Positions 1 to 8,145 of a stretch of 36,186 bases of DNA are shown here, piece after piece. The stretch is taken from the NCBI GenBank assembly GCA_046759305.1, contig JBHIBY010000023.1, forward strand, positions 1 to 36,186, read 5' to 3'. Position numbers and translations under genes: made by a program. The notes under the pieces were generated by a model. That model had not been told where the DNA came from, made no database searches, and saw only the letters and a program-made list of their open reading frames with translations. This DNA is from JADFRG01 sp046759305. Its GTDB lineage: Bacteria; Chloroflexota; Anaerolineae; Anaerolineales; E44-bin32. Every line of letters starts with the position of its first letter. The first letter of the stretch is position 1.

Positions 1-3000
1 ACCGATTCAGCTTCAGGCTCCTCAGCCGGTTCAACCGGTGAGGGTTCATAAGGCTCAGGCTCCTCCGTGATTTCAAAAGCCGCAGGCTCTTCTGGCTCAA
101 CATGAGCATCCGCGAGCTCGGCTTCGACATCCTGCTCCGCGGTTGATACCTCTTCAATTTCCGCGACCTCCTCAACGGTGGCGTCCTCCTGACCTGTATC
201 AGCAATCCTAAACTCCGGAGAATCGGGAGGTGCCTCAGGGAGCGCGGGTTCGGCCTCTATTTCATCAACGGTCTCTGTAGATTCCGTCGGCAGCGTTGAT
301 GGAGCCTCTTCCGGAGCACCTGTCTCCTCAGCGGCTGCAATAAGCCAGTCGGGGATTTCATCTTCGGGTTCAACCTCAGCTTCTTCAGCGGCCTGTATCT
401 CTGCCAGGAGATCGCTAGCGCGGGCTTCAATCGTGATGTCATCAGGCGCAACATCGCCAGGGCCTGCTTGTTGAGCATCAAGCGGTGACTGGACGTCTGC
501 TGCTTGGGCCTCAACGGTTTCGGCATCAGGCGAGATGCCCTCTCCACGAGCGGTGGCTTCCAATGCCTCCATGTCCACCTTGGGAATCGGTTGGGTGGCC
601 ATGCGTCCCAACCAGCCTGGAGCGGTATCGGGCTCGGGTTCTGACTCTGGCGATGGTTCAGGCTCGGGCTTGGGGGCCTCTGGAGCTGCCTGGCCGGGTA
701 CGCGGACATCCACATCGATCCCGCGCTGATCGGCGAGTTGCTCAAGCCACTCCAGTCCTTCTTCTGGTTCATCGGGGAAATCTCGCTGTTCGAGAACCGG
801 CGCGGCTGGCTCTACCTGGGCAGCTGCCTCAATCTCGTCTGCAGTCGGAGCCTCGGCTTGTTTGGCGGCCAAGTCTTCAAGCCAATCCATGACCTCATCG
901 TCTTCGCCCGTTGTAGCTTGAGGGGTCTCACTCTGAAATTCGACAAGCTCGGGCTCAGGCAAATCGGCCTCTTGGACATCGTCAGTGACTTCGTCATCGC
1001 TAGCCATACCCTGGAGCCAGTCAGGCGCACTAGCAGCGCCTTCGGCAACCGGTTCTTCGGTCAACTCCTCTTGCGGTTCGCCATCCCCTGGCTCCACGGC
1101 TTCATCTTGCTGGTCTACACTCCCGGGTTCGCCGATTTCTCTCAGCCAGTCGGGTGCCGGGCCGGCACCACTATCCTCGCCGTTGGCTCCTTCTACAGCT
1201 AGACCTTTCAGCCACTCGGGAGTCTCGGCCGTGGATTCGACGGGAGCCACCTCACCATCAACCTCCAACCCCTCGAGCCAATCAGCAGAGTCAGTCTCCA
1301 CCGGCTGTTTAGGAAGCGTTCCTATTTCTTCCAGCCAATCGGGTGCATCACCCGCTTCTGCTGGTCCGGTCGTTTCTACCGCGACTGCGGGTTCTCCTGC
1401 CGCGGTATCTGCTTCCTGAATCGGTTCTTCGGGAGGAAGCTCCTCGCCAACCGTTTCAGCCGGCGCCTGATCTCCGAATGATTCAACTTCATCTGCAAAT
1501 GAAGGAACGTCGGTATCAACCGGTTCGACCTGGAGTTCATCTTCAGCTGCGATCGGGACGGCAGCCTCATGCTCCAGATCGATCTCCTCAGCAGACAAAT
1601 CCATTTCCGTGTCCAGCGATTCAACCTCTTCCTCGGCAGACATACCGGCTGCGACAAGTCCTATCCCGGCCGCGGCTTCGCCAGGGGCAGAATCATCGGG
1701 AGAATCCATAGTCTCCGACAGCCAGTCGGGTGGCTCTACCGTCTCCCCATCGGATGCGGGGCCGGGTGGCTCCGATTCCTCTTCCGCAGCCACGGCGGCT
1801 ACCGCAGATAGCCAGCTTTCGGATGCGGGTTCGTCAGAACTTGTGATCTCGCCGGAAGGTTCCTCTATCGAAGGCTCAGATGCAGGTGTGGAGTCCGGTT
1901 CGATTTCAACTACATCCGGCTCGAGGGAGTCCTCGAGCGGGCCCGTCTCACGCATCCAATCCGGGATTTCCCCGGATTCATCCGCGACTTCCTCGACAGA
2001 ATCTGTACCTTGGTCTTCCAGCCATGTCACGATCGTGGAAGTAGCTCCTGGGGCATCATCCGCAATCCACGTAGGCAGCTCACTCGTGTCTGTATCAGCC
2101 GTAGGGAAGGAATCTTCACCTTCTATGCCTGCTTCAGCGAGAGCAGGCTCATCGTCTGATAATTGCTCAGTCTCGTCGCTGGGAATCCAGTCTGGTATGC
2201 CTTCTTCGCCGACACCGTCAGACGAACCATCGAGCTCTTCTGGAGCGATGTCATGAATCCAATCCGGCAATTCTGCAGGAGTGAGTTCGGTATCATCGTC
2301 CGCCGGCACGTCGGCCGGAATCTGTCCTGCATCCAGTGATTGAAGCTCCTGATCAGAAAATGAGACTGGAGCATCCTCAAACTCTCCTGAGGACTCAGTC
2401 CAACCGGCGTCCTGCATCCAGTCTGGGATCTCGCTTTCGGCCGCTTCCTCACCCATGATCGGCACTTCTTCGGCTTGAACTTCATCCATGGGAGTGGCTT
2501 CACCTTCAAGGCCTTCCTCGCCCGTCGCAATTACCTCGTCAATCGCCTCCTCGTCCGAGAAATCAAACTCGCGGTCTGTTACACCAATGGCCGCCGCAAT
2601 CCCGGCCGCTTCATCGCCAAGCCCGCTTACCTCCGTGGGCTCCATTTCGGGTTGGCGGGAGTCCGATTCATCAGGAGCATCTGACTCCGACTGGTCGAAC
2701 ATCCCAGCCTCTTCAGAATCATCTTCATCGCCGCCAGCCATCACACCAGCCGCGACACCCGCCGCGGCGTCCTCTAAACCACCCAGGCCCTCTTCGTCAT
2801 CTTCGGGCTCCGGCTCAATTGGCTCCGAGACATCGGTGTCCAGCTGATCAAGAAAACCCGCTCCTGCCTCATCTCCGGAACCATCCGCAGACTGGGTTTC
2901 TATTCCCTCGCGGAGCTCTTTCTCAGCAGTGGCCTCAAAAGGTGGCGGCTCGCCGGGTTCCAACCAAGAGGGTAGTGGACCGGTTTGAGGCGGTCTCGCC

Positions 3001-3869
3001 TCCTCTGGTGCTTCCTCACGCGGCTCCTGCATCTCCATTCCCAAAGTGGCCGCCCATCCCGGTTGTCCAGGAGCTGCGGAGGGAAGCGGTTCTCCGGCGA
3101 CCCAGTCAAGCTTCTCCAGGCTGACTGCGGATTCCTCGATGCTATTGGAATCTGAGAGCGCAGATTCAACAAATGCTGCATAGGGATCGAGGTTCGCCAA
3201 ACGGCGGTGATAGACGGCAGCTTCTTCTACACGATTGGAAGCTTGCAGATTCGCGGCAAGGATTCGATTGGCTTCTGCGCAATAGGGTAGCTTTTCGAGG
3301 ATCTGATTGGCTACTGATTTTGCATCGCTGCGCTGATCGGTCTGCCAATACATACTTGCCAGAAGAACCTGAAGGTCGGGACGTTCCGCATCTTCCTGAA
3401 GAGCGGAACGCAGCTCCGCAATGGCCTGAGCGAATAGCTCACCGTGAGCATACATTCGCGCTAAAGCGCCTCGGGTGAGGCGAACCTTATGAGGCTCAAG
3501 GCCGTCGCGGCGACTGATGAGTCGCTTCATTTCCTGCTGGATGGCAGGGTTAGATGGGTTGGTCTCAAAAGCTCGCTCCATATGCCAGATAGCTGCATCC
3601 AAATTGCCTTCATCTTCGCGAACGATTGCCATTCCGACATGCGAAACAAAGTCGTCTGGAACTGCCGATAGCACGCGTTGAAAGATGTCAGCCGCGTCGC
3701 CATAGCGCTTTGCTTCCAGATATGCCTTACCTAGGAGCCGATAAGTTTCAAGGTGCTTGGGGTATGTTTGAAGGATGTAGCGACAGTGCGCGATGGCCTC
3801 TTCGAGCCGCTCCCGTTCAATAAGCTCATCGATGTCTCGTCCGTAGGCGCGTAAAGATGTTTCGGGCAC
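1..3869 (-). CDS. TPR protein with long acidic tail of repeated P-D-W-L motifs (3' end outside window)
   Basis: The reading frame is open from a GTG at 3869 to the window edge, giving 1289 codons with no stop, so the C-terminus is missing. An AGAGG about 8 bases before the GTG can serve as ribosome binding site. Residues 1 to about 240 look like tetratricopeptide helices, with pairs such as RLEEAIAHCRYIL / YRLLGKAYLEAKRYGDAADIF and a later LFAQAIAELRSAL. The rest is very acidic, rich in E, D, P, A, S and G, and probably disordered. It carries about 18 short motifs of the form (P/A)-D/E-W-(L/M/I), such as APDWLEEIG, IPDWMQDAG and TPEWLKGLA. No signal peptide or membrane segment is visible, so it is probably cytoplasmic. 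From memory, TPR proteins with similar tails are common in Anaerolineae and have no assigned function; a scaffold with multivalent tryptophan motifs is my inference. It lies 159 bp downstream of hppA on the same strand. Confidence 0.85.
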   Translation of the reverse strand, partial: MPETSLRAYGRDIDELIERERLEEAIAHCRYILQTYPKHLETYRLLGKAYLEAKRYGDAADIFQRVLSAVPDDFVSHVGMAIVREDEGNLDAAIWHMERAFETNPSNPAIQQEMKRLISRRDGLEPHKVRLTRGALARMYAHGELFAQAIAELRSALQEDAERPDLQVLLASMYWQTDQRSDAKSVANQILEKLPYCAEANRILAANLQASNRVEEAAVYHRRLANLDPYAAFVESALSDSNSIEESAVSLEKLDWVAGEPLPSAAPGQPGWAATLGMEMQEPREEAPEEARPPQTGPLPSWLEPGEPPPFEATAEKELREGIETQSADGSGDEAGAGFLDQLDTDVSEPIEPEPEDDEEGLGGLEDAAAGVAAGVMAGGDEDDSEEAGMFDQSESDAPDESDSRQPEMEPTEVSGLGDEAAGIAAAIGVTDREFDFSDEEAIDEVIATGEEGLEGEATPMDEVQAEEVPIMGEEAAESEIPDWMQDAGWTESSGEFEDAPVSFSDQELQSLDAGQIPADVPADDDTELTPAELPDWIHDIAPEELDGSSDGVGEEGIPDWIPSDETEQLSDDEPALAEAGIEGEDSFPTADTDTSELPTWIADDAPGATSTIVTWLEDQGTDSVEEVADESGEIPDWMRETGPLEDSLEPDVVEIEPDSTPASEPSIEEPSGEITSSDEPASESWLSAVAAVAAEEESEPPGPASDGETVEPPDWLSETMDSPDDSAPGEAAAGIGLVAAGMSAEEEVESLDTEMDLSAEEIDLEHEAAVPIAAEDELQVEPVDTDVPSFADEVESFGDQAPAETVGEELPPEEPIQEADTAAGEPAVAVETTGPAEAGDAPDWLEEIGTLPKQPVETDSADWLEGLEVDGEVAPVESTAETPEWLKGLAVEGANGEDSGAGPAPDWLREIGEPGSVDQQDEAVEPGDGEPQEELTEEPVAEGAASAPDWLQGMASDDEVTDDVQEADLPEPELVEFQSETPQATTGEDDEVMDWLEDLAAKQAEAPTADEIEAAAQVEPAAPVLEQRDFPDEPEEGLEWLEQLADQRGIDVDVRVPGQAAPEAPKPEPEPSPESEPEPDTAPGWLGRMATQPIPKVDMEALEATARGEGISPDAETVEAQAADVQSPLDAQQAGPGDVAPDDITIEARASDLLAEIQAAEEAEVEPEDEIPDWLIAAAEETGAPEEAPSTLPTESTETVDEIEAEPALPEAPPDSPEFRIADTGQEDATVEEVAEIEEVSTAEQDVEAELADAHVEPEEPAAFEITEEPEPYEPSPVEPAEEPEAES
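340..2970 (-). repeat. Degenerate P-D-W-L protein repeat region (about 18 copies)
   Basis: Tryptophan codons of the W-(L/M/I) motif lie near plus positions 345, 609, 748, 880, 1015, 1143, 1210, 1276, 1333, 1719, 1809, 1955, 2020, 2063, 2187, 2256, 2417 and 2962. Many neighbouring motifs are about 19-23 or 43-46 residues apart, which suggests a decayed unit of about 22 residues with some tryptophans lost. The linkers are acidic and poorly conserved, so this is a repeat of a short linear motif rather than of DNA. It lies wholly inside the TPR gene. Confidence 0.8.
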
Positions 3870-3888
3870 TCAGTAGCCTCTTTGACAC

Positions 3889-3917
3889 AGTATGACTCAG
3901 AAGGGGACAATCCGCAA
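3889..3917 (-). promoter_or_regulatory. Candidate promoter of the TPR/PDWL gene
   Basis: On the minus strand TTGCGG (3917-3912) is followed after 17 bases by CATACT (3894-3889), about 20 bases before the GTG start. The match is moderate. No terminator hairpin was seen between the end of hppA (4029) and this site, so read-through from hppA is also possible. Confidence 0.4.
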
Positions 3918-4028
3918 GATATCACGCTTTCGACGACCTTGCGAAGTAGATTTGAGCTGACTTATGTCGAGCCAGCATACCGCCGCGAATCAGTTCGAGC
4001 CGGTCCTTTGGTGCGAACTGCAGTGAGA

Positions 4029-6386
4029 TCAGTCTGTCCCTGGGGCGTCTTGAAGCTTAATCTCTGGCGCCGGCTGTTTGCTCTGGATAATGGCCCAGAT
4101 CAAGATGCCTATCAGAGCTGCGACGACCAACCAGCCAGCTACTCCGAGGTCATGGTATTGCACCACGATGGGAGCAATGATCACGGCAACCAGGTTCACC
4201 ACTTTGATCATGGGATTCAGTGCCGGCCCAGCAGTGTCCTTCATCGGATCACCGACGGTGTCACCGACCACTGAGGCGAAGTGTCGCTCCGAGCCTTTGC
4301 CAGTGTCCTTGGCAGGGTCAGAGGGTTCATCTTCGATAGTCTTCTTCGCGTTATCCCAGGCGCCGCCCGCGTTATTCATGAACACGGCCAGAAGCTGCCC
4401 AGAAATGATGATCCCGGCCAGGAATCCGCCAAGCGCCTCGACTCCCAGTACCAAACCAACCACAATCGGAGTAATCACTCCCAGCACCGCCAGCGGTAGC
4501 AGCTCCTTTTGCGCGGCGCTGGTCGAGATCGCGACCGGCTGCGTATAGTCAGGCTCGACCGTTCCTTCTAGCACGCCGAGACTAAACTGCCTGCGTACCT
4601 CCTCCACGATTTGCGAGGCTGCGCGGCTAACAGAGTTGATCGCAAAGGAGGAAAACAGCCAGGGCAAGGAAGCCCCGATCAACATCCCCACAAAGACCAG
4701 TGGGGCGTCGATCCGGATCCCAATCGATCGGATCTGATCCGCAAGCGGGATTCCAAGAATCTCCTGCGAACGACTTACATCAACAATAAATGAACCGAAG
4801 AGCGCCACCGCAGCGATCACTGCGGATCCTATGGCGACACCTTTCGTGATAGCTTTCGTAGTATTTCCCACGGCGTCCAGGTCGGCCATGATCTGCTTGG
4901 CCTGGACCGTGTCAGGATCGTCGGCTTCTTGCCACGCCATTTCGCCGATTCCGTTCGCGTTGTCGGCGATGGGTCCGTAGGAGTCCATCGCTACATTGTT
5001 CCCCGTCAGCGTGAGCATTCCGATCCCGGTCATCGCTACTCCGTAGAGGATGTACGTGACGGAATCTGCAGCGGAAACTCCGGGGATCGTTCCGAAAATG
5101 ACTATCGAGGAAAAGATGGTTATGGCTATCACCAGGATGGCCCAGACGCTGGATTCATAGCCAACTGCAATCCCCGACAATATAGTCGTTGCGGGCCCGG
5201 TGTTAGTCGCCTTCCGGATCTCCTTGACCGGAGATCCGTGGCTGCTTGTGAAGTATTCCGTGAGTCGATCAATGGAGATCGCGAGCAGCACACCGACCGT
5301 TGTGGCCAGGAATGGTCTCCACCAGCCGCCCGGAACTTCTAGCATATACAAGACTGCGAGAATACCGAAGAGGACCACCGAGATTGCGGCCGAAGTTAAA
5401 TAGCCTGTGAAGATAGCCCGCATTGCATCCCCACTTTTTCCTGGACCGCCGCGCACCGCATAAGTGCCAATGATGGAAGACAACACACCGATACCTCGTA
5501 CGAGCAGCGGGTAGATGATCCACTCGAAATTTCCGGTGACGTGCCAAAGCGCGATCCCAAGGATCAACCCGGCGACGATGGTGACCTCGTACGACTCAAA
5601 AATATCTGCCGCCATGCCTGCGCAATCGCCGACATTGTCACCTACCAGATCCGCGACCACCGCAGGGTTGCGTGGATCGTCTTCTGGAATACCCGCTTCA
5701 ACTTTGCCTACCAGATCTGCTCCGACATCTGCCGCTTTGGTATAGATCCCGCCGCCGACGCGCATAAAGAGCGCAACGAGCGTTCCACCGAAACCAAATC
5801 CGAGCAGCACATCCGGAGAGGCAATGCCAAAGATGATGACAATAATCGTGCCACCAAACAGTCCCAGGCCGTCCGTCAGCATTCCGGTGATGGTGCCGGC
5901 TCGGTAGGCGATCTTCAACGAATCGCCGAAAGATCGGCGCGCCGCATCCGCAACGCGCACGTTCGCCTGCACCGCCATCCGCATGCCGATCTGGCCCACT
6001 GAAAGGCTAAACAAGGCGCCCATCACGAAAGCGAGGGAGCGGCCCAACCCTATAGTCAGCTGCAGTTGCGTTTCACCTAACGAGCTAAAGCGCTCCGCGG
6101 CTTCGGGAGTCGGAGGAACGATGTAAACAGACAAGAATAGTGCAATGGTGAGGATCGCAATAAATGGGAGGATGGTGCGAAGTTGCCTGCGAAGATAGGT
6201 GTCGGCGCCAATTCGGATCGCGTTCCAAACATCCTGCATCCGAGATGATCCTTTTGGTTCCCTGAGCACCTGGGCCCGCAGAAACAATGCGTAAAGCAGC
6301 CCGAGAACTGCAACAGCCAATACAGCGTATAGGGCAATTCGCTCAAAAAGCCGGAGCTCTTGCATGAAAGCAAGGATGCCTTCCAT
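4029..6386 (-). CDS. hppA: Membrane-bound proton-translocating pyrophosphatase, K+-independent type
   Basis: This 785-residue polytopic membrane enzyme hydrolyses cytoplasmic pyrophosphate and pumps protons across the membrane. The catalytic signatures are present: DVGADLVGKVE (residues 220-230), DDPRNPAVVADLVGDNVGD (236-254), DSYGPIADNANGI (468-480) and, near the C-terminus, DTVGDPMKDTAGPALNPMIK. The segment GNTTKAITKG carries Lys511 and Thr514. In this family that K/T pair marks potassium-independent H+ pumps, whereas A/G marks potassium-dependent ones. The length is slightly above the usual 650-770 residues, with a somewhat longer N-terminus. The ATG at 6386 is preceded by AGGAG 11 bases upstream and by a near-consensus promoter. 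It may help recycle pyrophosphate and energise the membrane. Confidence 0.97.
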   Translation of the reverse strand: MEGILAFMQELRLFERIALYAVLAVAVLGLLYALFLRAQVLREPKGSSRMQDVWNAIRIGADTYLRRQLRTILPFIAILTIALFLSVYIVPPTPEAAERFSSLGETQLQLTIGLGRSLAFVMGALFSLSVGQIGMRMAVQANVRVADAARRSFGDSLKIAYRAGTITGMLTDGLGLFGGTIIVIIFGIASPDVLLGFGFGGTLVALFMRVGGGIYTKAADVGADLVGKVEAGIPEDDPRNPAVVADLVGDNVGDCAGMAADIFESYEVTIVAGLILGIALWHVTGNFEWIIYPLLVRGIGVLSSIIGTYAVRGGPGKSGDAMRAIFTGYLTSAAISVVLFGILAVLYMLEVPGGWWRPFLATTVGVLLAISIDRLTEYFTSSHGSPVKEIRKATNTGPATTILSGIAVGYESSVWAILVIAITIFSSIVIFGTIPGVSAADSVTYILYGVAMTGIGMLTLTGNNVAMDSYGPIADNANGIGEMAWQEADDPDTVQAKQIMADLDAVGNTTKAITKGVAIGSAVIAAVALFGSFIVDVSRSQEILGIPLADQIRSIGIRIDAPLVFVGMLIGASLPWLFSSFAINSVSRAASQIVEEVRRQFSLGVLEGTVEPDYTQPVAISTSAAQKELLPLAVLGVITPIVVGLVLGVEALGGFLAGIIISGQLLAVFMNNAGGAWDNAKKTIEDEPSDPAKDTGKGSERHFASVVGDTVGDPMKDTAGPALNPMIKVVNLVAVIIAPIVVQYHDLGVAGWLVVAALIGILIWAIIQSKQPAPEIKLQDAPGTD

Positions 6387-6416
6387 ATGAATCTAGTCTC
6401 CTGAGGGGGCTGGGCG

Positions 6417-6445
6417 ATTGTACAGTTTGGCACATATGCTGTCAA
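6417..6445 (-). promoter_or_regulatory. Strong sigma-70-type promoter of hppA
   Basis: On the minus strand TTGACA (6445-6440), a 17-base spacer and TACAAT (6422-6417) form a near-consensus promoter. The predicted transcript starts near 6410, giving a leader of about 24 bases containing the AGGAG before the hppA ATG. The rest of the hppA-rpoD gap, 6446-6670, shows no gene or hairpin that I can support. Confidence 0.75.
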
Positions 6446-6677
6446 GGAAGCGCGGCTCGGGTGTAGTAAACTCCATTGGTTGGCGTCAGTTCCGCTATAT
6501 CGCCCCGAAGTAGCGTTTCCAAATCAACTACCGATTGGCCTTGATCCTGCATTGGATAGTGAGTTGCGGGTTTTCATCCACGAGCCGGAGTTGGATAAAG
6601 GGCGGATCTATGTCGGGGACATCCTGTAGCGCCTAAATCCTTGATGGAACCGCATTACATAAGAAAAAAATTGAGTG

Positions 6678-6704
6678 TTGATTCGCGACCGAATTTTCTA
6701 TAAG
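6678..6704 (+). promoter_or_regulatory. Candidate promoter of rpoD
   Basis: TTGATT (6678-6683) and TATAAG (6699-6704) are separated by 15 bases, shorter than ideal, and follow an A-rich tract at 6661-6670. A second TTGAGT lies at 6671. The predicted start falls about 35 bases before the TTG start codon. Support is moderate because of the spacing. Confidence 0.4.
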
Positions 6705-6745
6705 CTGTAATGGTGTATCTACTTGGGAAGGAGAGCAGGTAGGAG

Positions 6746-7957
6746 TTGGCTAAACGAACGAACCATAAGCGAAAGTCAGATTTCAATATTCCCGAAGAGG
6801 GGGTCGAAGAAAACCCAGCTTTGGAGCAGCTGCTCGAGCTGGGTAAGGAGCGAGGCTACGTCACGAGTGACGACATCCTGGCTCTGTTCCCTGATGCGGA
6901 GCGTGATTTGGATCAGCTCGAGGAAGTGTATGCCTCGCTGTTGAGAGCAAATATCAATTATCTGGAAGAAGCTCCAGATGAAGATGATGCTCAAGACGAG
7001 GAACTCACCGAGATCGAAAAACTGCGAGAAAAAGACAGGAACGACCTAGCCCAGATCGATGCTGATGACAGCGTAGGCCTTTATCTTAAGGAAGTCGGTC
7101 GCGTACCTCTGCTGACTGCCGAGCAGGAAGTTTCTCTCTCCAAGAGAATCGAGCGCGGGCGGAACGCGCGCGAGGCAATGGCAAGGGGAGATGGGAACCG
7201 AGCGAATCAGCGGTTGTTCATCGAAGATGGATGGGCAGCCCGCGAACACCTCATCACTGCAAACTCGCGGTTGGTGATCAGTGTGGCCAAGAAGTACATG
7301 GGGCGTGGAGTACCATTTTTGGACCTGATCCAGGAAGGCAACATCGGCCTCATTCGAGCTGCAAAGAAATTTGACTATCGGCGCGGACACAAGTTCTCGA
7401 CTTATGCTACGTGGTGGATCCGGCAAGCAGTCACACGCGCGATCGCAGATCAGGGACGGACTATTCGAGTTCCGGTTCACATGGGGGACCAAATCAATCG
7501 TCTGCTCCGTACTTCGCATCAGCTGACGCAGATGCTCGGACGGGATCCCACCACCGAGGAATTGGCGGAATCTCTTAGCGTGACTCCGAAGAAGGTTGAG
7601 AACATGATCCAGGTCGCGCGTCGACCAATTTCACTTGAAACTCCTACGGATGAGGAGGAGGATTCAATCCTCTCAGACTTCATCCAGGATGAAGAATCCC
7701 CTGCGCCGACCGAGATCGTTACGAACAGCTTGCTGCGGGAGCAGCTCAGAGATGTCCTGCACACGCTACCTCCTAGAGAAGTAAGAATCCTCCAGCTTCG
7801 GTATGGCCTGCATGACGGACAGAGCTACACGCTTGAAGAAGTAGGGCGAAAGATGGGAGTTACGCGGGAGCGAGTACGCCAGATCGAAGCACAAGCACTG
7901 AGCCGCCTCCGTCACCCCTCCCATCGACGGATGCTGGTCGATTATCTGAGGGAATAG
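6746..7957 (+). CDS. rpoD: RNA polymerase primary sigma factor (sigma-70/SigA)
   Basis: This 403-residue protein directs core RNA polymerase to housekeeping promoters. Residues about 25-75 resemble region 1.1 (LEQLLELGKERGYVTSDDI). Region 1.2 follows (SVGLYLKEVGRVPLLTAEQE), then region 2 with DLIQEGNIGLIRAAKKFDYR and FSTYATWWIRQAVTRAI, region 3, and region 4.2 with YTLEEVGRKMGVTRERVRQI. The acidic non-conserved insert of proteobacterial RpoD is absent. The start must be TTG at 6746, because an in-frame TAG at 6740-6742 closes the frame upstream and no in-frame ATG is near. AGGAG touches the TTG directly, and GGAAGGAG at 6726-6733 with a 12-base spacing is the likelier ribosome binding site. 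The gene is monocistronic, with a terminator at 7999-8028. Confidence 0.96.
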   Translation: MAKRTNHKRKSDFNIPEEGVEENPALEQLLELGKERGYVTSDDILALFPDAERDLDQLEEVYASLLRANINYLEEAPDEDDAQDEELTEIEKLREKDRNDLAQIDADDSVGLYLKEVGRVPLLTAEQEVSLSKRIERGRNAREAMARGDGNRANQRLFIEDGWAAREHLITANSRLVISVAKKYMGRGVPFLDLIQEGNIGLIRAAKKFDYRRGHKFSTYATWWIRQAVTRAIADQGRTIRVPVHMGDQINRLLRTSHQLTQMLGRDPTTEELAESLSVTPKKVENMIQVARRPISLETPTDEEEDSILSDFIQDEESPAPTEIVTNSLLREQLRDVLHTLPPREVRILQLRYGLHDGQSYTLEEVGRKMGVTRERVRQIEAQALSRLRHPSHRRMLVDYLRE

Positions 7958-7998
7958 CACGGCGATCGCTGCAAATCACCGCTAGCAAACTACGAATG

Positions 7999-8028
7999 AA
8001 AGGGACTCTCAATGAGACAGTCCCTTTT
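7999..8028 (+). terminator. Intrinsic terminator after rpoD
   Basis: AAAGGGACT (7999-8007) pairs with AGTCCCTTT (8019-8027), and the stem extends by TC/GA across one C-C mismatch around an AATGA loop, ending in TTTT. It may also stop transcripts arriving from the opposing gene that ends at 8146. The stretch 8029-8145 holds nothing else I can identify. Confidence 0.8.
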
Positions 8029-8145
8029 CGATTCCGCCTAAAGGGCGCGAAGGACCACGGTGCGTCCATGGAAATCAAGTGCGAAGGGGTCCAGTACAAA
8101 TTACACCTGCTATTGGAGTGTCTTGGGCGGCGAAGATACTTGAGA

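Noticed and set aside
1609..2256. Plus-strand open frame of 215 codons rich in Ser, Gly and Pro
   Set aside because: It is the complement of the acidic PDWL repeat of the minus-strand TPR gene. The repeated codons simply lack stops in that frame, and no ribosome binding site or family match is seen. The other plus-strand frames between 485 and 3124 are rejected for the same reason.
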